This document shows, one piece after another, positions 42,791 to 51,310 of a stretch of 64,000 bases of DNA. Position 1 is the stretch's first letter. The number at the start of each line of letters is the position of its first letter. Under the pieces are notes generated by a model. It was not told the origin of the DNA. It saw only the letters and a list, made by a program, of their open reading frames with translations, and did not search any database. This DNA is from Chloroflexota bacterium (lineage in GTDB: Bacteria; Chloroflexota; Anaerolineae; DTLA01), in NCBI GenBank assembly GCA_014874485.1, contig JADBJK010000073.1:1-64000 (forward strand), written 5' to 3'. Both the position numbers and the translations under genes were made by a program.

Positions 42791-44140
42791 CTACGGCATG
42801 GGCACGACGAAATCGCGCCCGACGATGATGCGCAGGTTCCCCGCGCCGGTCTGGCCGCTCGGCTCCTTGCGGATGTTCCGCTCGGCGACGTTGAGCAGCT
42901 GGGCCAGCAGGGCCACGGTCTGGGTGTTGTCGGCGTAGTCTATGATGAGGGTCTCGGCATAGTCGCTGCGGTCGGCGTTCTCAATCGCCACGACCTCAAA
43001 TCCCTGCTCCTTCAGCAGGGCCGCCATCTGCGCGGCCAGCCCCGGCACACCCGCCCCGTTGAGGACCTCTATCTTGGCCGATTCGCCGGGAACGCGCTTG
43101 TGGTTGTTGTTGCCCGACGAGAACATCTCGTCCACCAGTGCGCGGATCTTCTCGCGGTTGGGCAGCAGCACGTCGCCGCCGCTGGGGGTCTTGGTCTCCA
43201 CCACCATGGTGTAGTCTATGACAGCGGTGTGGATGTTCCCGGTGTCCACTTGATTGGCCAGTTTCGCCAGGGCCAGGATCTCGCCGGGCTGCAGGTCGGT
43301 CTGGACGGCGCTCATGACCGTCGCCATGAGGCTGGGCAACTTGGGCAGCAGGTTCAGGCGCAGGGCCTTGTCGCGCGCCGCCATAAGCACCTGCTGCTGA
43401 CGCCGCCCGCGGTCAATGTCGCTGCTGCCGTGGCGCACGCGGGCGTACTTGAGCGCGAGGTCGCCGTCCATGTGCACGAGGCCCGCAGGAATGTGGACTT
43501 CCTGATAGCCATAGTCGTCGGTGGGGTACTGGGTGTCGTCTATGGGCTTGTCCACCTGGACGTCAATCCCGCCGATTTGGTCAATGAGTTTGCGGAACCC
43601 GTCAAAGTCCACGAGGATGTACCCATGGATGGGCACGCCGAGGAATTCCTGCACGGTGCGCATGGCCAGGGCCGGCCCGCCGCCCGGGTACTTTTTCACC
43701 TCGCCCAGCACGAATGCCTGGTTGATGCGACTTTCGCCGTAGCCGGGGATGGGCACCCACAGGTCGCGCGGGATGGACAACATGCCGGCGGTCTTGGTGG
43801 CGGGGTCAAGGGTAACGACGATGAGGGTGTCGGTGCGATAGATGGTCTCGTCGGGCCGCTTGTCCGCGCCCAGCAAGAGCAGGTTCACGCGCTCGGTGCG
43901 CTGCCACACGGGCACCTGCGGCAGGTCGGAGTTGGTCTCGGACGGCGGCGCGGGCGCGAAGAAGTTGAGGTTGGGCAAAAGCGGGATGTCGGCCTCGGCC
44001 ACGAGGGCGCGCACCGTCCCGTAGAACACGTAGCCCGAAAGCAGCCCGCCCAGCGCGAAAAGCGCGAGGGCGATGTATAGCACCAGACGGGTCTTGTGCT
44101 GTGCTCCCCCTCTTGGGGGAAGCGATAGTTGTCTGCTCAT
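42791..44140 (-). CDS. LytR-CpsA-Psr (LCP) family protein with LytR_C domain
   Basis: A 449-residue protein with one N-terminal membrane helix (LVLYIALALFALGGLLSGYV). The LCP catalytic domain covers about 90-310 (RVNLLLLGADKRPDETIYRT, GMLSIPRDLWVPIPGYGESR, VHMDGDLALKYARVRHGSSD). A LytR C-terminal domain covers about 345-445 (KIEVLNGAGVPGLAAQMAAL). LCP enzymes attach anionic or exopolysaccharide polymers from polyprenyl carriers to peptidoglycan. It fits with the phosphoglycosyltransferase and guanylyltransferase genes of this window. Confidence 0.92.
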   Translation of the reverse strand: MSRQLSLPPRGGAQHKTRLVLYIALALFALGGLLSGYVFYGTVRALVAEADIPLLPNLNFFAPAPPSETNSDLPQVPVWQRTERVNLLLLGADKRPDETIYRTDTLIVVTLDPATKTAGMLSIPRDLWVPIPGYGESRINQAFVLGEVKKYPGGGPALAMRTVQEFLGVPIHGYILVDFDGFRKLIDQIGGIDVQVDKPIDDTQYPTDDYGYQEVHIPAGLVHMDGDLALKYARVRHGSSDIDRGRRQQQVLMAARDKALRLNLLPKLPSLMATVMSAVQTDLQPGEILALAKLANQVDTGNIHTAVIDYTMVVETKTPSGGDVLLPNREKIRALVDEMFSSGNNNHKRVPGESAKIEVLNGAGVPGLAAQMAALLKEQGFEVVAIENADRSDYAETLIIDYADNTQTVALLAQLLNVAERNIRKEPSGQTGAGNLRIIVGRDFVVPMP

Positions 44141-44204
44141 TCAGCGTCCCAAAGGCGAGATAGAAAACCCCGGTCGCGGTTCGCAGCATCACGGGGCAGT
44201 TCGC

Positions 44205-44232
44205 ATTATACCCATTTGACGCCGAACGTCAA
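44205..44232 (-). promoter_or_regulatory. Promoter of the LCP gene
   Basis: Minus strand: TTGACG (44232-44227), 16 bp, TATAAT (44210-44205), about 64 bp ahead of the start. Confidence 0.65.
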
Positions 44233-44264
44233 CAAATGGTTCCGCGGACACGGCGTCTCTGCGG

Positions 44265-45000
44265 CGGCGGAAATTCACCGCAGAGACCGCGGAGAACGCG
44301 GCGGATGTGGAACACGAAAGCCGCGAAAGGACACGAAAGGCGCGAAAACCTTTCGTGCCCTTCGTGCTCCAATCTCTGCGACCTCTGCGTCTCTGCGGTG
44401 CGGGAGGGTTTTCACCGCAGAGCACGCGGCGGATTTGGAACACGAAAACCGCGAAAGGACACGAAAGGCGCGAAAACCTTTCGTGCCCTTCGTGCTCCAA
44501 TCTCTGCGACCTCTGCGTCTCTGCGGTGCAGTGCGAATTTCGCCGCGGAGAACGCGGCGGATGTGGAACACGAAAGCCGCGAAAGGACACGAAAGGCGCG
44601 AAAACCCTTTCGTGCTTTTCGTGGGGTTTCATGCCCTTCGTGCTCCGATCTCCGCGCCCTCTGCGTCTCTGCGGTGCAGTGCGAATTTCGCCGCGGAGAA
44701 CGCGGCGGATGTGGAACACGAAAGCCGCGAAAGGACACGAAAGGCGCGAAAACCCTTTCGTGCTTTTCGTGGGGTTTCATGCCCTTCGTGCTCCGATCTC
44801 CGCGCCCTCTGCGTCTCTGCGGTGCAGTGCGAATTTCACCGCAGAGACCACAGAGAACGCAGAGAAAAAGAAAGTTTTGAGTCCTCCGCGACCTCTGCGT
44901 CTCTGCGGTGCGGGAGGGTTTTCACCGCAGAGCACGCGGAGAACGCGGAGATTTGCCCCGAATTCTCCGCGCTCTCTGTGTTCTCTGTGGTGATAGGAGG
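44265..45000. repeat. Family B repeat array with two tandem 148-bp units
   Basis: At least five modules bounded by ccgcagagaccgcggagaac and ctctgcgtctctgcggtg. Units at 44523-44670 and 44671-44818 appear identical with a period of 148 bp. Inside each is cacgaaagccgcgaaaggac, and later ccctttcgtgcttttcgtgg, which can fold back. Long open frames cross the array but look like repeat artefacts. The gap holds no gene. Confidence 0.85.
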
Positions 45001-45080
45001 CACGTCTACCGCCCCCCGCCTGTGCCCCCTGCTTGCAGCGGCCTCCAACGAACGTCGGAACCAACCTGGGCCATCTTCCC

Positions 45081-45108
45081 TTGACGCCGCACGGCATCGT
45101 TGTATAAT
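45081..45108 (+). promoter_or_regulatory. Promoter of dnaE
   Basis: TTGACG (45081-45086), 16 bp, TATAAT (45103-45108), 32 bp ahead of the ATG. Confidence 0.7.
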
Positions 45109-45140
45109 GGGCCAAAGGGTTTGGAGAAGGCGGTCAGGCG

Positions 45141-48100
45141 ATGCGTCCCTTCGTTCATCTTCACGTCCACAGCGAATACTCCCTCCTTGATGGGCTTGCC
45201 AAAGTGGATGCGTTGGCCAAACGCGCGGCGGAACTGGGCATGCCCGCCATCGCGCTCACCGACCACGGCACGCTCTACGGCGTCATTGAGTTCTACCAGA
45301 AATGCCAAGCCGCGGGCATCAAGCCCATCATTGGCTGCGAGATGTACCTATCGCCCAACTCCATGCACTCGCGGGCGGGGCGCGACGACCAGAGCACCTA
45401 TCACCTCGTGCTCCTGGCCCGCAACAATCAGGGGTACCAGAACCTGCTGAAGATCGCCACGGCGGCGCAACTGCAAGGGTACTACTACCGCCCCCGCATT
45501 GATAAGGAGCACCTCGCCGCCCACGCCGAGGGGCTGATTGCCCTCAGTGCTTGCGGTTCCGGCGAGATTCCCCGGCTGATCAAGGATGGCCTGATTGAGA
45601 GCGCGAAGGAAGCCGCCGCGTGGTACCGCGACCTGTTCGGCCCCGACGGGTTCTATTTGGAACTGCAATACCACGAGGGCATCCCTGAATTCGGCGACAT
45701 CAACCGCGTCCTCGTGGACATTGCGCGGGAGTTGAACATCCCGCTCGTGGCCACCAACGACGTCCACTACGTCCACGCCGGCGACGCCTACGCGCAGGAA
45801 GTGCTGCTGTGCATGCAGACCAACGCGGTCATGACGGACCCCGACCACATGAGCATGGGGGACAACAGTTTCTACCTGAAGGACGGCGACGAGATGGCCG
45901 CCCTGTTCCCCGATTGGCCCGAGGCGCTGGACAACACGCTGCGCATCGCCGAAGCCTGCAACGTGGAGATTGAGTTCAACCGCTATCACCTGCCGCCGTT
46001 TGAGGTGCCCGACGGATACACGCCGCAGACGTACCTGGCGAAACTGGTGGAAGAGGGCCTTGCCGAACGCTATCCGGGGATGCCCCCGCACGTGCGCGAG
46101 CGGATGGAGTACGAACTCCGCGTCATCCACGACATGGGGTTTGACACCTACTTCCTCATCGTGTGGGACCTGGTCCGCTACGCGCAGAGCCGGGACATCT
46201 GGTGGAACGTGCGCGGGTCCGCGGCGGGGAGCATCGTCGCCTACGGCCTGGGCCTCACCTACGTGGACCCGCTGGCGCAGGACCTGATCTTTGAGCGGTT
46301 CCTCAACCCGGGCCGCGTCAACATGCCCGACGTGGACCTGGACTTCCCCGACGACCGCCGGGACGAGATGATCCGGTACGCCATTGAGAAGTACGGCGCC
46401 GACCAGGTGGCGCAGATCATCACCTTCGGCACGCTGGGCGCGAAGGCGTCCATCCGCGGCGCGGGGCGCGTGCTGGACCTGCCCCTGACCGAGGTGGACC
46501 GCGTCGCCAAACTGATCCCCCAGGGGCCTGGCGTAACCATTGCCGGCAGCCTGGAGGCCGTGCCCGAACTGAAGGCCCTGTACGAGGACGAGAACGCGCC
46601 CTATTTCAAGACGCTGATTGACACGGCGCGCGCACTGGAAGGCGTGGCGGCGCACGCTTCTACCCATGCAGCGGGCGTCGTCATCGCCGACCGTCCCCTG
46701 GTGGAGTACGTCGCCCTGCACCGCCCCACCAAGGGCGAGGGCGGCGTGGTAACCCAGTACGAAATGGAAGCCCTGGAGAAGATCGGCCTGCTCAAGGTGG
46801 ACTTCCTCGGCCTGGCGACCCTCACCATCATGCGGCGGGCGTGCGACCTCATCCGCCAGAATCACGGCGTGGAACTCAACCTGCGCAACATCCCGTTGGA
46901 CGACCCGGCCATCTACGAACTCCTGTCCAGCGGCCACGTAACGGGGCTGTTCCAGGTGGAAAGCGAGGGGATGCGCAAGGTGTTGCGCGGGCTCCAGCCC
47001 CAGCGGTACGAGGATGTGATGGCCGTCGTGGCCCTGTACCGCCCCGGGCCCATGGAGTTCATCGGCGACTTCATTGAGCGCCGCCACGGGCGCGTCGCTA
47101 TTGAGTACGTCCACCCCAAACTGGAACCGATCCTCAAGAAGACCTACGGCGTCATAGTGTACCAGGAGCAGATCATCCGCATCCTCACCGACATCGCAGG
47201 GTACACGGCCGCTGAGGCCGACAACGTGCGGCGCGCTGTGGGCAAGAAGAAAAAAGAAGTCCTCCTGGCCGAGCGCGAAAAATTCATCCGCGGAGCCACG
47301 AGCCACGGCGGCGTCAGCGAAGACGTTGCCAACCAAATCTTTGACCAGATTGAGAAGTTCGCCAGTTACGGGTTCAACCAGGCCCACGCCGCCGACTACG
47401 CCTACATCACGTGTCAGACGGCTTACCTCAAGGCCAAGTACCCACTGGAGTATATGACGGCCCTGCTGTGCGTGGAGCGGGGCAACACCGAGAAAATCTC
47501 CCTCATCGCCGCCGAGACCCGCAGGCTGGGAATTGAACTCCTGCCGCCCGATGTGAACCACAGCGACTGCGACTTCGTGATTGAGAACGGCAAGATTCGC
47601 TTCGGCATGGGCGCCATCAAGGGCATCGGCGACGGGCCGATCAACGCCATCGTGGCGGCGCGCCAGGCAGGGGGCCCGTTCACCAGCCTGGGCGACTTCG
47701 TCAAGCGTGTGGATTTGCGCCAGGTCAACCGCAAGGGCCTGGAGTGCCTCATCAAGGTCGGCGCGCTGGACCGCTTCGGCGAGCGCAAGCACCTGCTTGA
47801 GGCCATTGACATGATGATGGCGGTGAGCCAGAAGGAATGGACGGCCCGCGAAATCGGGCAGATGTCCATGTTTGACCTGGTGGACGAAGCCGCCATGCCG
47901 GGGGTCTCCATTCTGGACACGGTCAAGAAGCCGCGCCCCGCAACCCAGAAGGAGCGCATCGCCTGGGAGCGCGAACTGACGGGCACGCTGTTTACCGAGC
48001 ACCCGCTGCAAACCGTGATGAACCAACTGGAGGGTCTGGAAATCACGCCCAGCACCGCCATTACCGAAGAACTGGTGGGCCAGCACGTAACGATTCTGGG

Positions 48101-48764
48101 GACGGTTGCCCTCATGCGGACCATCAGCACCCGCAAGGGCGAGGAGATGGCCTTCGTCCAAATAGACGACCTGCACGGCAGCATTGAGTTGGTGGTGTTC
48201 CCCAAGGTGTACCGCACCACCAAAGACCTGTGGACAACCGACCGCATCCTGCTGGTGCGCGGCAAGGTGGACATGCGCGACCAGAAGCCCAAACTCATCT
48301 GCGATTGGGCCACCCAGGAACTGTCTGTGCCTCGCGCGGCCAACGGGGCTGCGACCGACCTTGCGGATCTCAACGGCTACATGCCCGAGGCCGAGGAGGA
48401 TTCGTGGGGCGCTCCGCCGTTCCTGGACGAGCCGCCCGCGGAACCCGACGTGCCGGCTGCGCCGCCCGTGTCGGAACCGCCACCGGAACCGCAACGCCCG
48501 ACCGGCGAGCCTCCGCGCCGCATCCTTGTTACGCTGCGACTGGGCGGCGACATTGAGAGCGAGAAGCGCCGCCTCCACGAGATTTACCGTCTGTTCCGAA
48601 AGTACCCGGGACAGGACCGCTTCTGCGTGCGGGTATGGCGCGGCGGAGGAGGCTGGGAACTGGATTTTCCCAATGCCACAACCGCCTGCTGCGACGCGCT
48701 TTTGCAGGAACTCCAGAGCCTTGTGCCGCCCGATGCACTGGATGTGCAGCCGGTGCAGGCCTGA
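45141..48764 (+). CDS. dnaE: DNA polymerase III alpha subunit
   Basis: A 1207-residue replicative polymerase. The PHP domain is at the N-terminus (FVHLHVHSEYSLLDGLAKVD). The palm contains the catalytic acidic motif PDVDLDFPDDRR at about residues 396-407. The fingers contain YGFNQAHAADYAYI. An OB-fold follows (HVTILGTVALMRTISTRKGE) and a Pro/Glu-rich linker and C-terminal domain end the protein. The start ATG has GGAG about 15 bp upstream and the N-terminus fits the family. pfkA follows 18 bp downstream. Confidence 0.97.
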   Translation: MRPFVHLHVHSEYSLLDGLAKVDALAKRAAELGMPAIALTDHGTLYGVIEFYQKCQAAGIKPIIGCEMYLSPNSMHSRAGRDDQSTYHLVLLARNNQGYQNLLKIATAAQLQGYYYRPRIDKEHLAAHAEGLIALSACGSGEIPRLIKDGLIESAKEAAAWYRDLFGPDGFYLELQYHEGIPEFGDINRVLVDIARELNIPLVATNDVHYVHAGDAYAQEVLLCMQTNAVMTDPDHMSMGDNSFYLKDGDEMAALFPDWPEALDNTLRIAEACNVEIEFNRYHLPPFEVPDGYTPQTYLAKLVEEGLAERYPGMPPHVRERMEYELRVIHDMGFDTYFLIVWDLVRYAQSRDIWWNVRGSAAGSIVAYGLGLTYVDPLAQDLIFERFLNPGRVNMPDVDLDFPDDRRDEMIRYAIEKYGADQVAQIITFGTLGAKASIRGAGRVLDLPLTEVDRVAKLIPQGPGVTIAGSLEAVPELKALYEDENAPYFKTLIDTARALEGVAAHASTHAAGVVIADRPLVEYVALHRPTKGEGGVVTQYEMEALEKIGLLKVDFLGLATLTIMRRACDLIRQNHGVELNLRNIPLDDPAIYELLSSGHVTGLFQVESEGMRKVLRGLQPQRYEDVMAVVALYRPGPMEFIGDFIERRHGRVAIEYVHPKLEPILKKTYGVIVYQEQIIRILTDIAGYTAAEADNVRRAVGKKKKEVLLAEREKFIRGATSHGGVSEDVANQIFDQIEKFASYGFNQAHAADYAYITCQTAYLKAKYPLEYMTALLCVERGNTEKISLIAAETRRLGIELLPPDVNHSDCDFVIENGKIRFGMGAIKGIGDGPINAIVAARQAGGPFTSLGDFVKRVDLRQVNRKGLECLIKVGALDRFGERKHLLEAIDMMMAVSQKEWTAREIGQMSMFDLVDEAAMPGVSILDTVKKPRPATQKERIAWERELTGTLFTEHPLQTVMNQLEGLEITPSTAITEELVGQHVTILGTVALMRTISTRKGEEMAFVQIDDLHGSIELVVFPKVYRTTKDLWTTDRILLVRGKVDMRDQKPKLICDWATQELSVPRAANGAATDLADLNGYMPEAEEDSWGAPPFLDEPPAEPDVPAAPPVSEPPPEPQRPTGEPPRRILVTLRLGGDIESEKRRLHEIYRLFRKYPGQDRFCVRVWRGGGGWELDFPNATTACCDALLQELQSLVPPDALDVQPVQA

Positions 48765-48782
48765 CAGAGAGGGAGGTGAACC

Positions 48783-49748
48783 TTGAAACGAATCGGTGTG
48801 CTGACAAGTGGCGGAGACGCGCCGGGGATGAACGCCTGCGTGCGGGCCGTTGTGCGCTCGGGGTTGAGCGCCGGCCTGGAGGTGTACGGCATCCGCCGGG
48901 GCTATTCGGGCCTCATTGACGGCGACATGGAACCCCTCAGCGCCCGCGATGTGGGGGGCATCATCCAGCGCGGCGGCACGTTCCTGCAAACCGCCCGCAG
49001 CGCCGAGTTCATGACGGTGGAAGGCCGCAAGCAGGCCGTCCGCCGCCTCAACGACCGCCTCATAGATGGCCTCGTGATCATCGGCGGGAACGGGTCGCTG
49101 GCCGGCGCATACGAGTTGCACAAGATGGGCGTGGCTGTGGTGGGCGTGCCCGGCAGCATTGACAACGACGTGCCGTTCACCGATATGTCCATCGGCGTGG
49201 ACACGGCGCTCAACACCATGGTGCACATCATTGACATGATCAAGGACACGGCGTCATCCCACCAGCGTTGCTTCCTCGTCCAGGTGATGGGCCGCCACCA
49301 CGGCTACCTGGCGCTCATCGGCGGCATCATTTCGGGGGCCGAGGTTACCGTCATTCCGGAGAAAGAGATTCCCCTGGAGCAGATCGCCAGCGCCGTGGAC
49401 GATGCCTACATCCGCGGCAAGACCCACGCCATCATCGTCGTGGCCGAAGGGGCCAGATTCAGCGCGCAGGAGATCGCGGACTACCTGACCAAGACATCGC
49501 CCGGGTTTGAGGTGCGGGTTACGGTGCTGGGGCACGTGCAGCGCGGCGGGTCGCCCACCGCATTTGACCGACTGCTGGCCACGCGCATGGGCATGCGGGC
49601 CGTCCAGGCGTTGCTGGCGGGCGAGCACGGCACCATGACCGGGCTGCGGGGGAACCGCATAGAACTGGTGCCGCTGGAGCAGGTGGTGCAGAGCACGCCC
49701 AGCCTGGACCTCACCAACTACGACATCGCGACGATGCTCGCGCGGTGA
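48783..49748 (+). CDS. pfkA: 6-phosphofructokinase
   Basis: A 321-residue PfkA-family enzyme. Motifs are LTSGGDAPGMNACVRA, GGNGSLAGA (usually GGDGS), PGSIDNDVPFTDMSIGVDTA, MGRHHGYLAL and LGHVQRGGSPTAFDRL. Gly after the GGN pair is typical of ATP-using rather than pyrophosphate-using forms, but Asn replaces the Mg-binding Asp. The start is TTG at 48783, supported by GGGAGGTGAA just upstream. It is probably co-transcribed with dnaE and ends before a strong hairpin. Confidence 0.93.
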   Translation: MKRIGVLTSGGDAPGMNACVRAVVRSGLSAGLEVYGIRRGYSGLIDGDMEPLSARDVGGIIQRGGTFLQTARSAEFMTVEGRKQAVRRLNDRLIDGLVIIGGNGSLAGAYELHKMGVAVVGVPGSIDNDVPFTDMSIGVDTALNTMVHIIDMIKDTASSHQRCFLVQVMGRHHGYLALIGGIISGAEVTVIPEKEIPLEQIASAVDDAYIRGKTHAIIVVAEGARFSAQEIADYLTKTSPGFEVRVTVLGHVQRGGSPTAFDRLLATRMGMRAVQALLAGEHGTMTGLRGNRIELVPLEQVVQSTPSLDLTNYDIATMLAR

Positions 49749-49770
49749 GCGCGCCTCGCCGGAAATCAAA

Positions 49771-49796
49771 GCGCCCACGTGGGCCGACGTGGGCGC
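49771..49796 (+). terminator. Hairpin after pfkA
   Basis: GCGCCCACGT and ACGTGGGCGC form a perfect 10-bp stem around GGGCCG. There is no T-run, so termination is likely but not typical. Confidence 0.55.
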
Positions 49797-49824
49797 TGGG
49801 GTAGTGCTTGGCCACCGAGCCAGT

Positions 49825-50250
49825 TTCCCGCTGTCATTGCGCGCGAAGCGTCTCGGCTGACGAGATTCTTCGCGGCTTCGCGCCTCAGAATGACAAGGCT
49901 ATTGTCATGCTGAGCGAAGCGAAGCATCTCACGCTCCGGGGATTGCTTCGGGCACTCCGTGCCCTCGCAATGACAAAGCCTGTCTGTCATTGCGCGCGAA
50001 GCGACGCAATCCCCACGTGCGACGCACCTCGGAGGTGCGTCGCACGTGCCTTCTCACGTCATTGCGCGCGAAGCGTCTCGGCTGACGAGATTCTTCGGCG
50101 CTCCGCGAACGTTCAATCCACGAATCGCACGAATCTACACGAATGTAACAGGCTCCCCTCACTGTCATGCTGAAGCGAAGCGTCTCGGCTGACGAGATTC
50201 TTCGCGGCTTCGCGCCTTAGTAGGGACAATTCATGAATTGTCCCTACGGG
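49825..50250. repeat. Family A repeat cluster
   Basis: Several modules (gctgtcattgcgcgcgaagcg, cgcctcagaatgacaagg), a palindromic cgacgcacctcggaggtgcg near 50020, and a 26-bp palindrome copy at about 50221-50247. No gene is recognisable. Confidence 0.8.
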
Positions 50251-50315
50251 CGCTGCGCACCCCCGCACTGACCCACCACCAGAATCCCTGTGGTAGAGTC
50301 CCAGTGCGAGAAATC

Positions 50316-50642
50316 CTATCCGAGGTGCGGCTTGAGCCGCTCTACCAGTTTCTCCTTCGGCATGTAACCGACGATGCGCTCCACCGGCTGGCCGTTCTTG
50401 AACAGGATCAGCGTGGGGATGCTCATCACGCCGAAGCGCGTGGCCACGGTGGGGTTCTGATCCACGTCCAGTTTGGTAACCTTCATCTTGCCCTCGTACT
50501 CTTGGGCCAGTTGCTCCACGATCGGGGCGATCATCTTGCAAGGGCCGCACCATGCCGCCCAGAAGTCCGTCAGGGTCGGCAGCGAGGATTCCACCACCTC
50601 CTTGTCAAAGTTGGCATCGGTCAGTTGGATAACGGTTCCCAT
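50316..50642 (-). CDS. trxA: Thioredoxin
   Basis: A 108-residue thioredoxin with the active site FWAAWCGPCKMIAPIVEQLA, the cis-Pro context MSIPTLILFK and the end KEKLVERLKPHL. It is a cytoplasmic dithiol reductase. It lies 28 bp after the CsoR/CstR-family gene, so the two form an operon, and it is probably repressed by that regulator. GGAGG lies upstream of the start. Confidence 0.95.
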   Translation of the reverse strand: MGTVIQLTDANFDKEVVESSLPTLTDFWAAWCGPCKMIAPIVEQLAQEYEGKMKVTKLDVDQNPTVATRFGVMSIPTLILFKNGQPVERIVGYMPKEKLVERLKPHLG

Positions 50643-50670
50643 CGGTTCATACCTCCAAGAATGTACGGCG

Positions 50671-50952
50671 TTAGGCCAGTTTCAGAAACAACTCCACAAT
50701 GCGGATGATTTTTTCGCGCGCCTCTTCGGAATCGGGGGATTCCAGGCAACTCTCGGTGTACTCGCGCACGATGGCGCGGCCCACGGCGTCCAGTGCTGCG
50801 CGGACAGCCATCAACTGCGTCAGGATTGCGGCGCAGTCCCGCCCCTCCTCCACCATGCGCTGAAGGCCGCGAATCTGCCCCTCAATCCTGCGCAGGCGGA
50901 TGAGCGTAGAGCCTGTTGGTTCCACCACTGCCACGTTGTCCGCGTCTTCCAT
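50671..50952 (-). CDS. CsoR/CstR-family transcriptional repressor
   Basis: A 93-residue all-helical regulator (RLRRIEGQIRGLQRMVEEGR). The two family cysteines are present, in GRDC and TESC, 29 residues apart. The position that is His in copper-binding CsoR is Tyr (REYTESC). A Cys/non-His/Cys set is what persulfide-sensing CstR proteins show, so a sulfur or redox sensor is more likely than a Cu(I) sensor (inference). ATG at 50952 was preferred for spacing to GGGGG; ATG at 50958 is possible. Confidence 0.85.
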   Translation of the reverse strand: MEDADNVAVVEPTGSTLIRLRRIEGQIRGLQRMVEEGRDCAAILTQLMAVRAALDAVGRAIVREYTESCLESPDSEEAREKIIRIVELFLKLA

Positions 50953-50957
50953 ATGCA

Positions 50958-50972
50958 TACCCCCAGTGGGTA
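50958..50972. promoter_or_regulatory. Probable operator of the CsoR/CstR-family repressor
   Basis: TACCCCCAGTGGGTA is an inverted repeat (TACCC ... GGGTA) of the C/G-tract type bound by CsoR-family proteins. It overlaps the likely transcription start and the ribosome binding site of the repressor gene. Confidence 0.65.
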
Positions 50973-50977
50973 GGCCC

Positions 50978-51006
50978 ATGCTACAACAACTCGCGCGATT
51001 TGTCAA
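50978..51006 (-). promoter_or_regulatory. Promoter of the repressor-thioredoxin operon
   Basis: Minus strand: TTGACA (51006-51001), 17 bp, TAGCAT (50983-50978). The operator lies just downstream. Confidence 0.6.
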
Positions 51007-51022
51007 ACGTCTTTGGGGCCCG

Positions 51023-51150
51023 GGGTGCATTTCAATTCTGGGACGCGAGTGCCCGGACATCGTTCGGTTGCCGAGCGGAATGTACCCCACCTAGCCCGAC
51101 CCCGGTTCTCCCCTTTTCCTCTCCGTAGGCGGGGAGGAAAGGGGAGGGCA
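51023..51150. mobile_element. Partial MITE-like element E3
   Basis: It begins GGGTGCATTTCAATTCTGGG and continues with acatcgttcggttgccgagc and ccccttttcctctccg, matching the inverted right half of the element at 326-552. The other end is missing. The end lies 16 bp outside the -35 box of the repressor gene. Confidence 0.65.
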
Positions 51151-51237
51151 ATGGCTCCTTATGCATTCGTGCAGATTCGTGCGATTCGTGGATTGAACCT
51201 TCGCGCCCATTTGGTCCCGCGCCGCCCGGCCCTGCAG

Positions 51238-51266
51238 TTTACAGCGCGTGCGCTCTGTGTTATGAT
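51238..51266 (+). promoter_or_regulatory. Promoter of the guanylyltransferase-lgt-nadE operon
   Basis: TTTACA (51238-51243), 17 bp, TATGAT (51261-51266), 44 bp ahead of the start codon. Confidence 0.6.
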
Positions 51267-51310
51267 AGTCCCGCTGGCTTCATCGCGATCCTGAGAACGG
51301 AGGCGAACCG

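Noticed and set aside
44265-45000. Possible CRISPR or origin iterons in the family B array
   Set aside because: Units are too long and variable for CRISPR, and the related modules occur at many unrelated sites. No DnaA-box cluster or dnaA/dnaN gene is nearby.
44129-45190. Long open frames across the family B array before dnaE
   Set aside because: The translations are repetitions of the same nonsense peptide (RERTRKARKPF and the like) produced by repeat DNA. Open frames occur on both strands, which is expected for such repeats.
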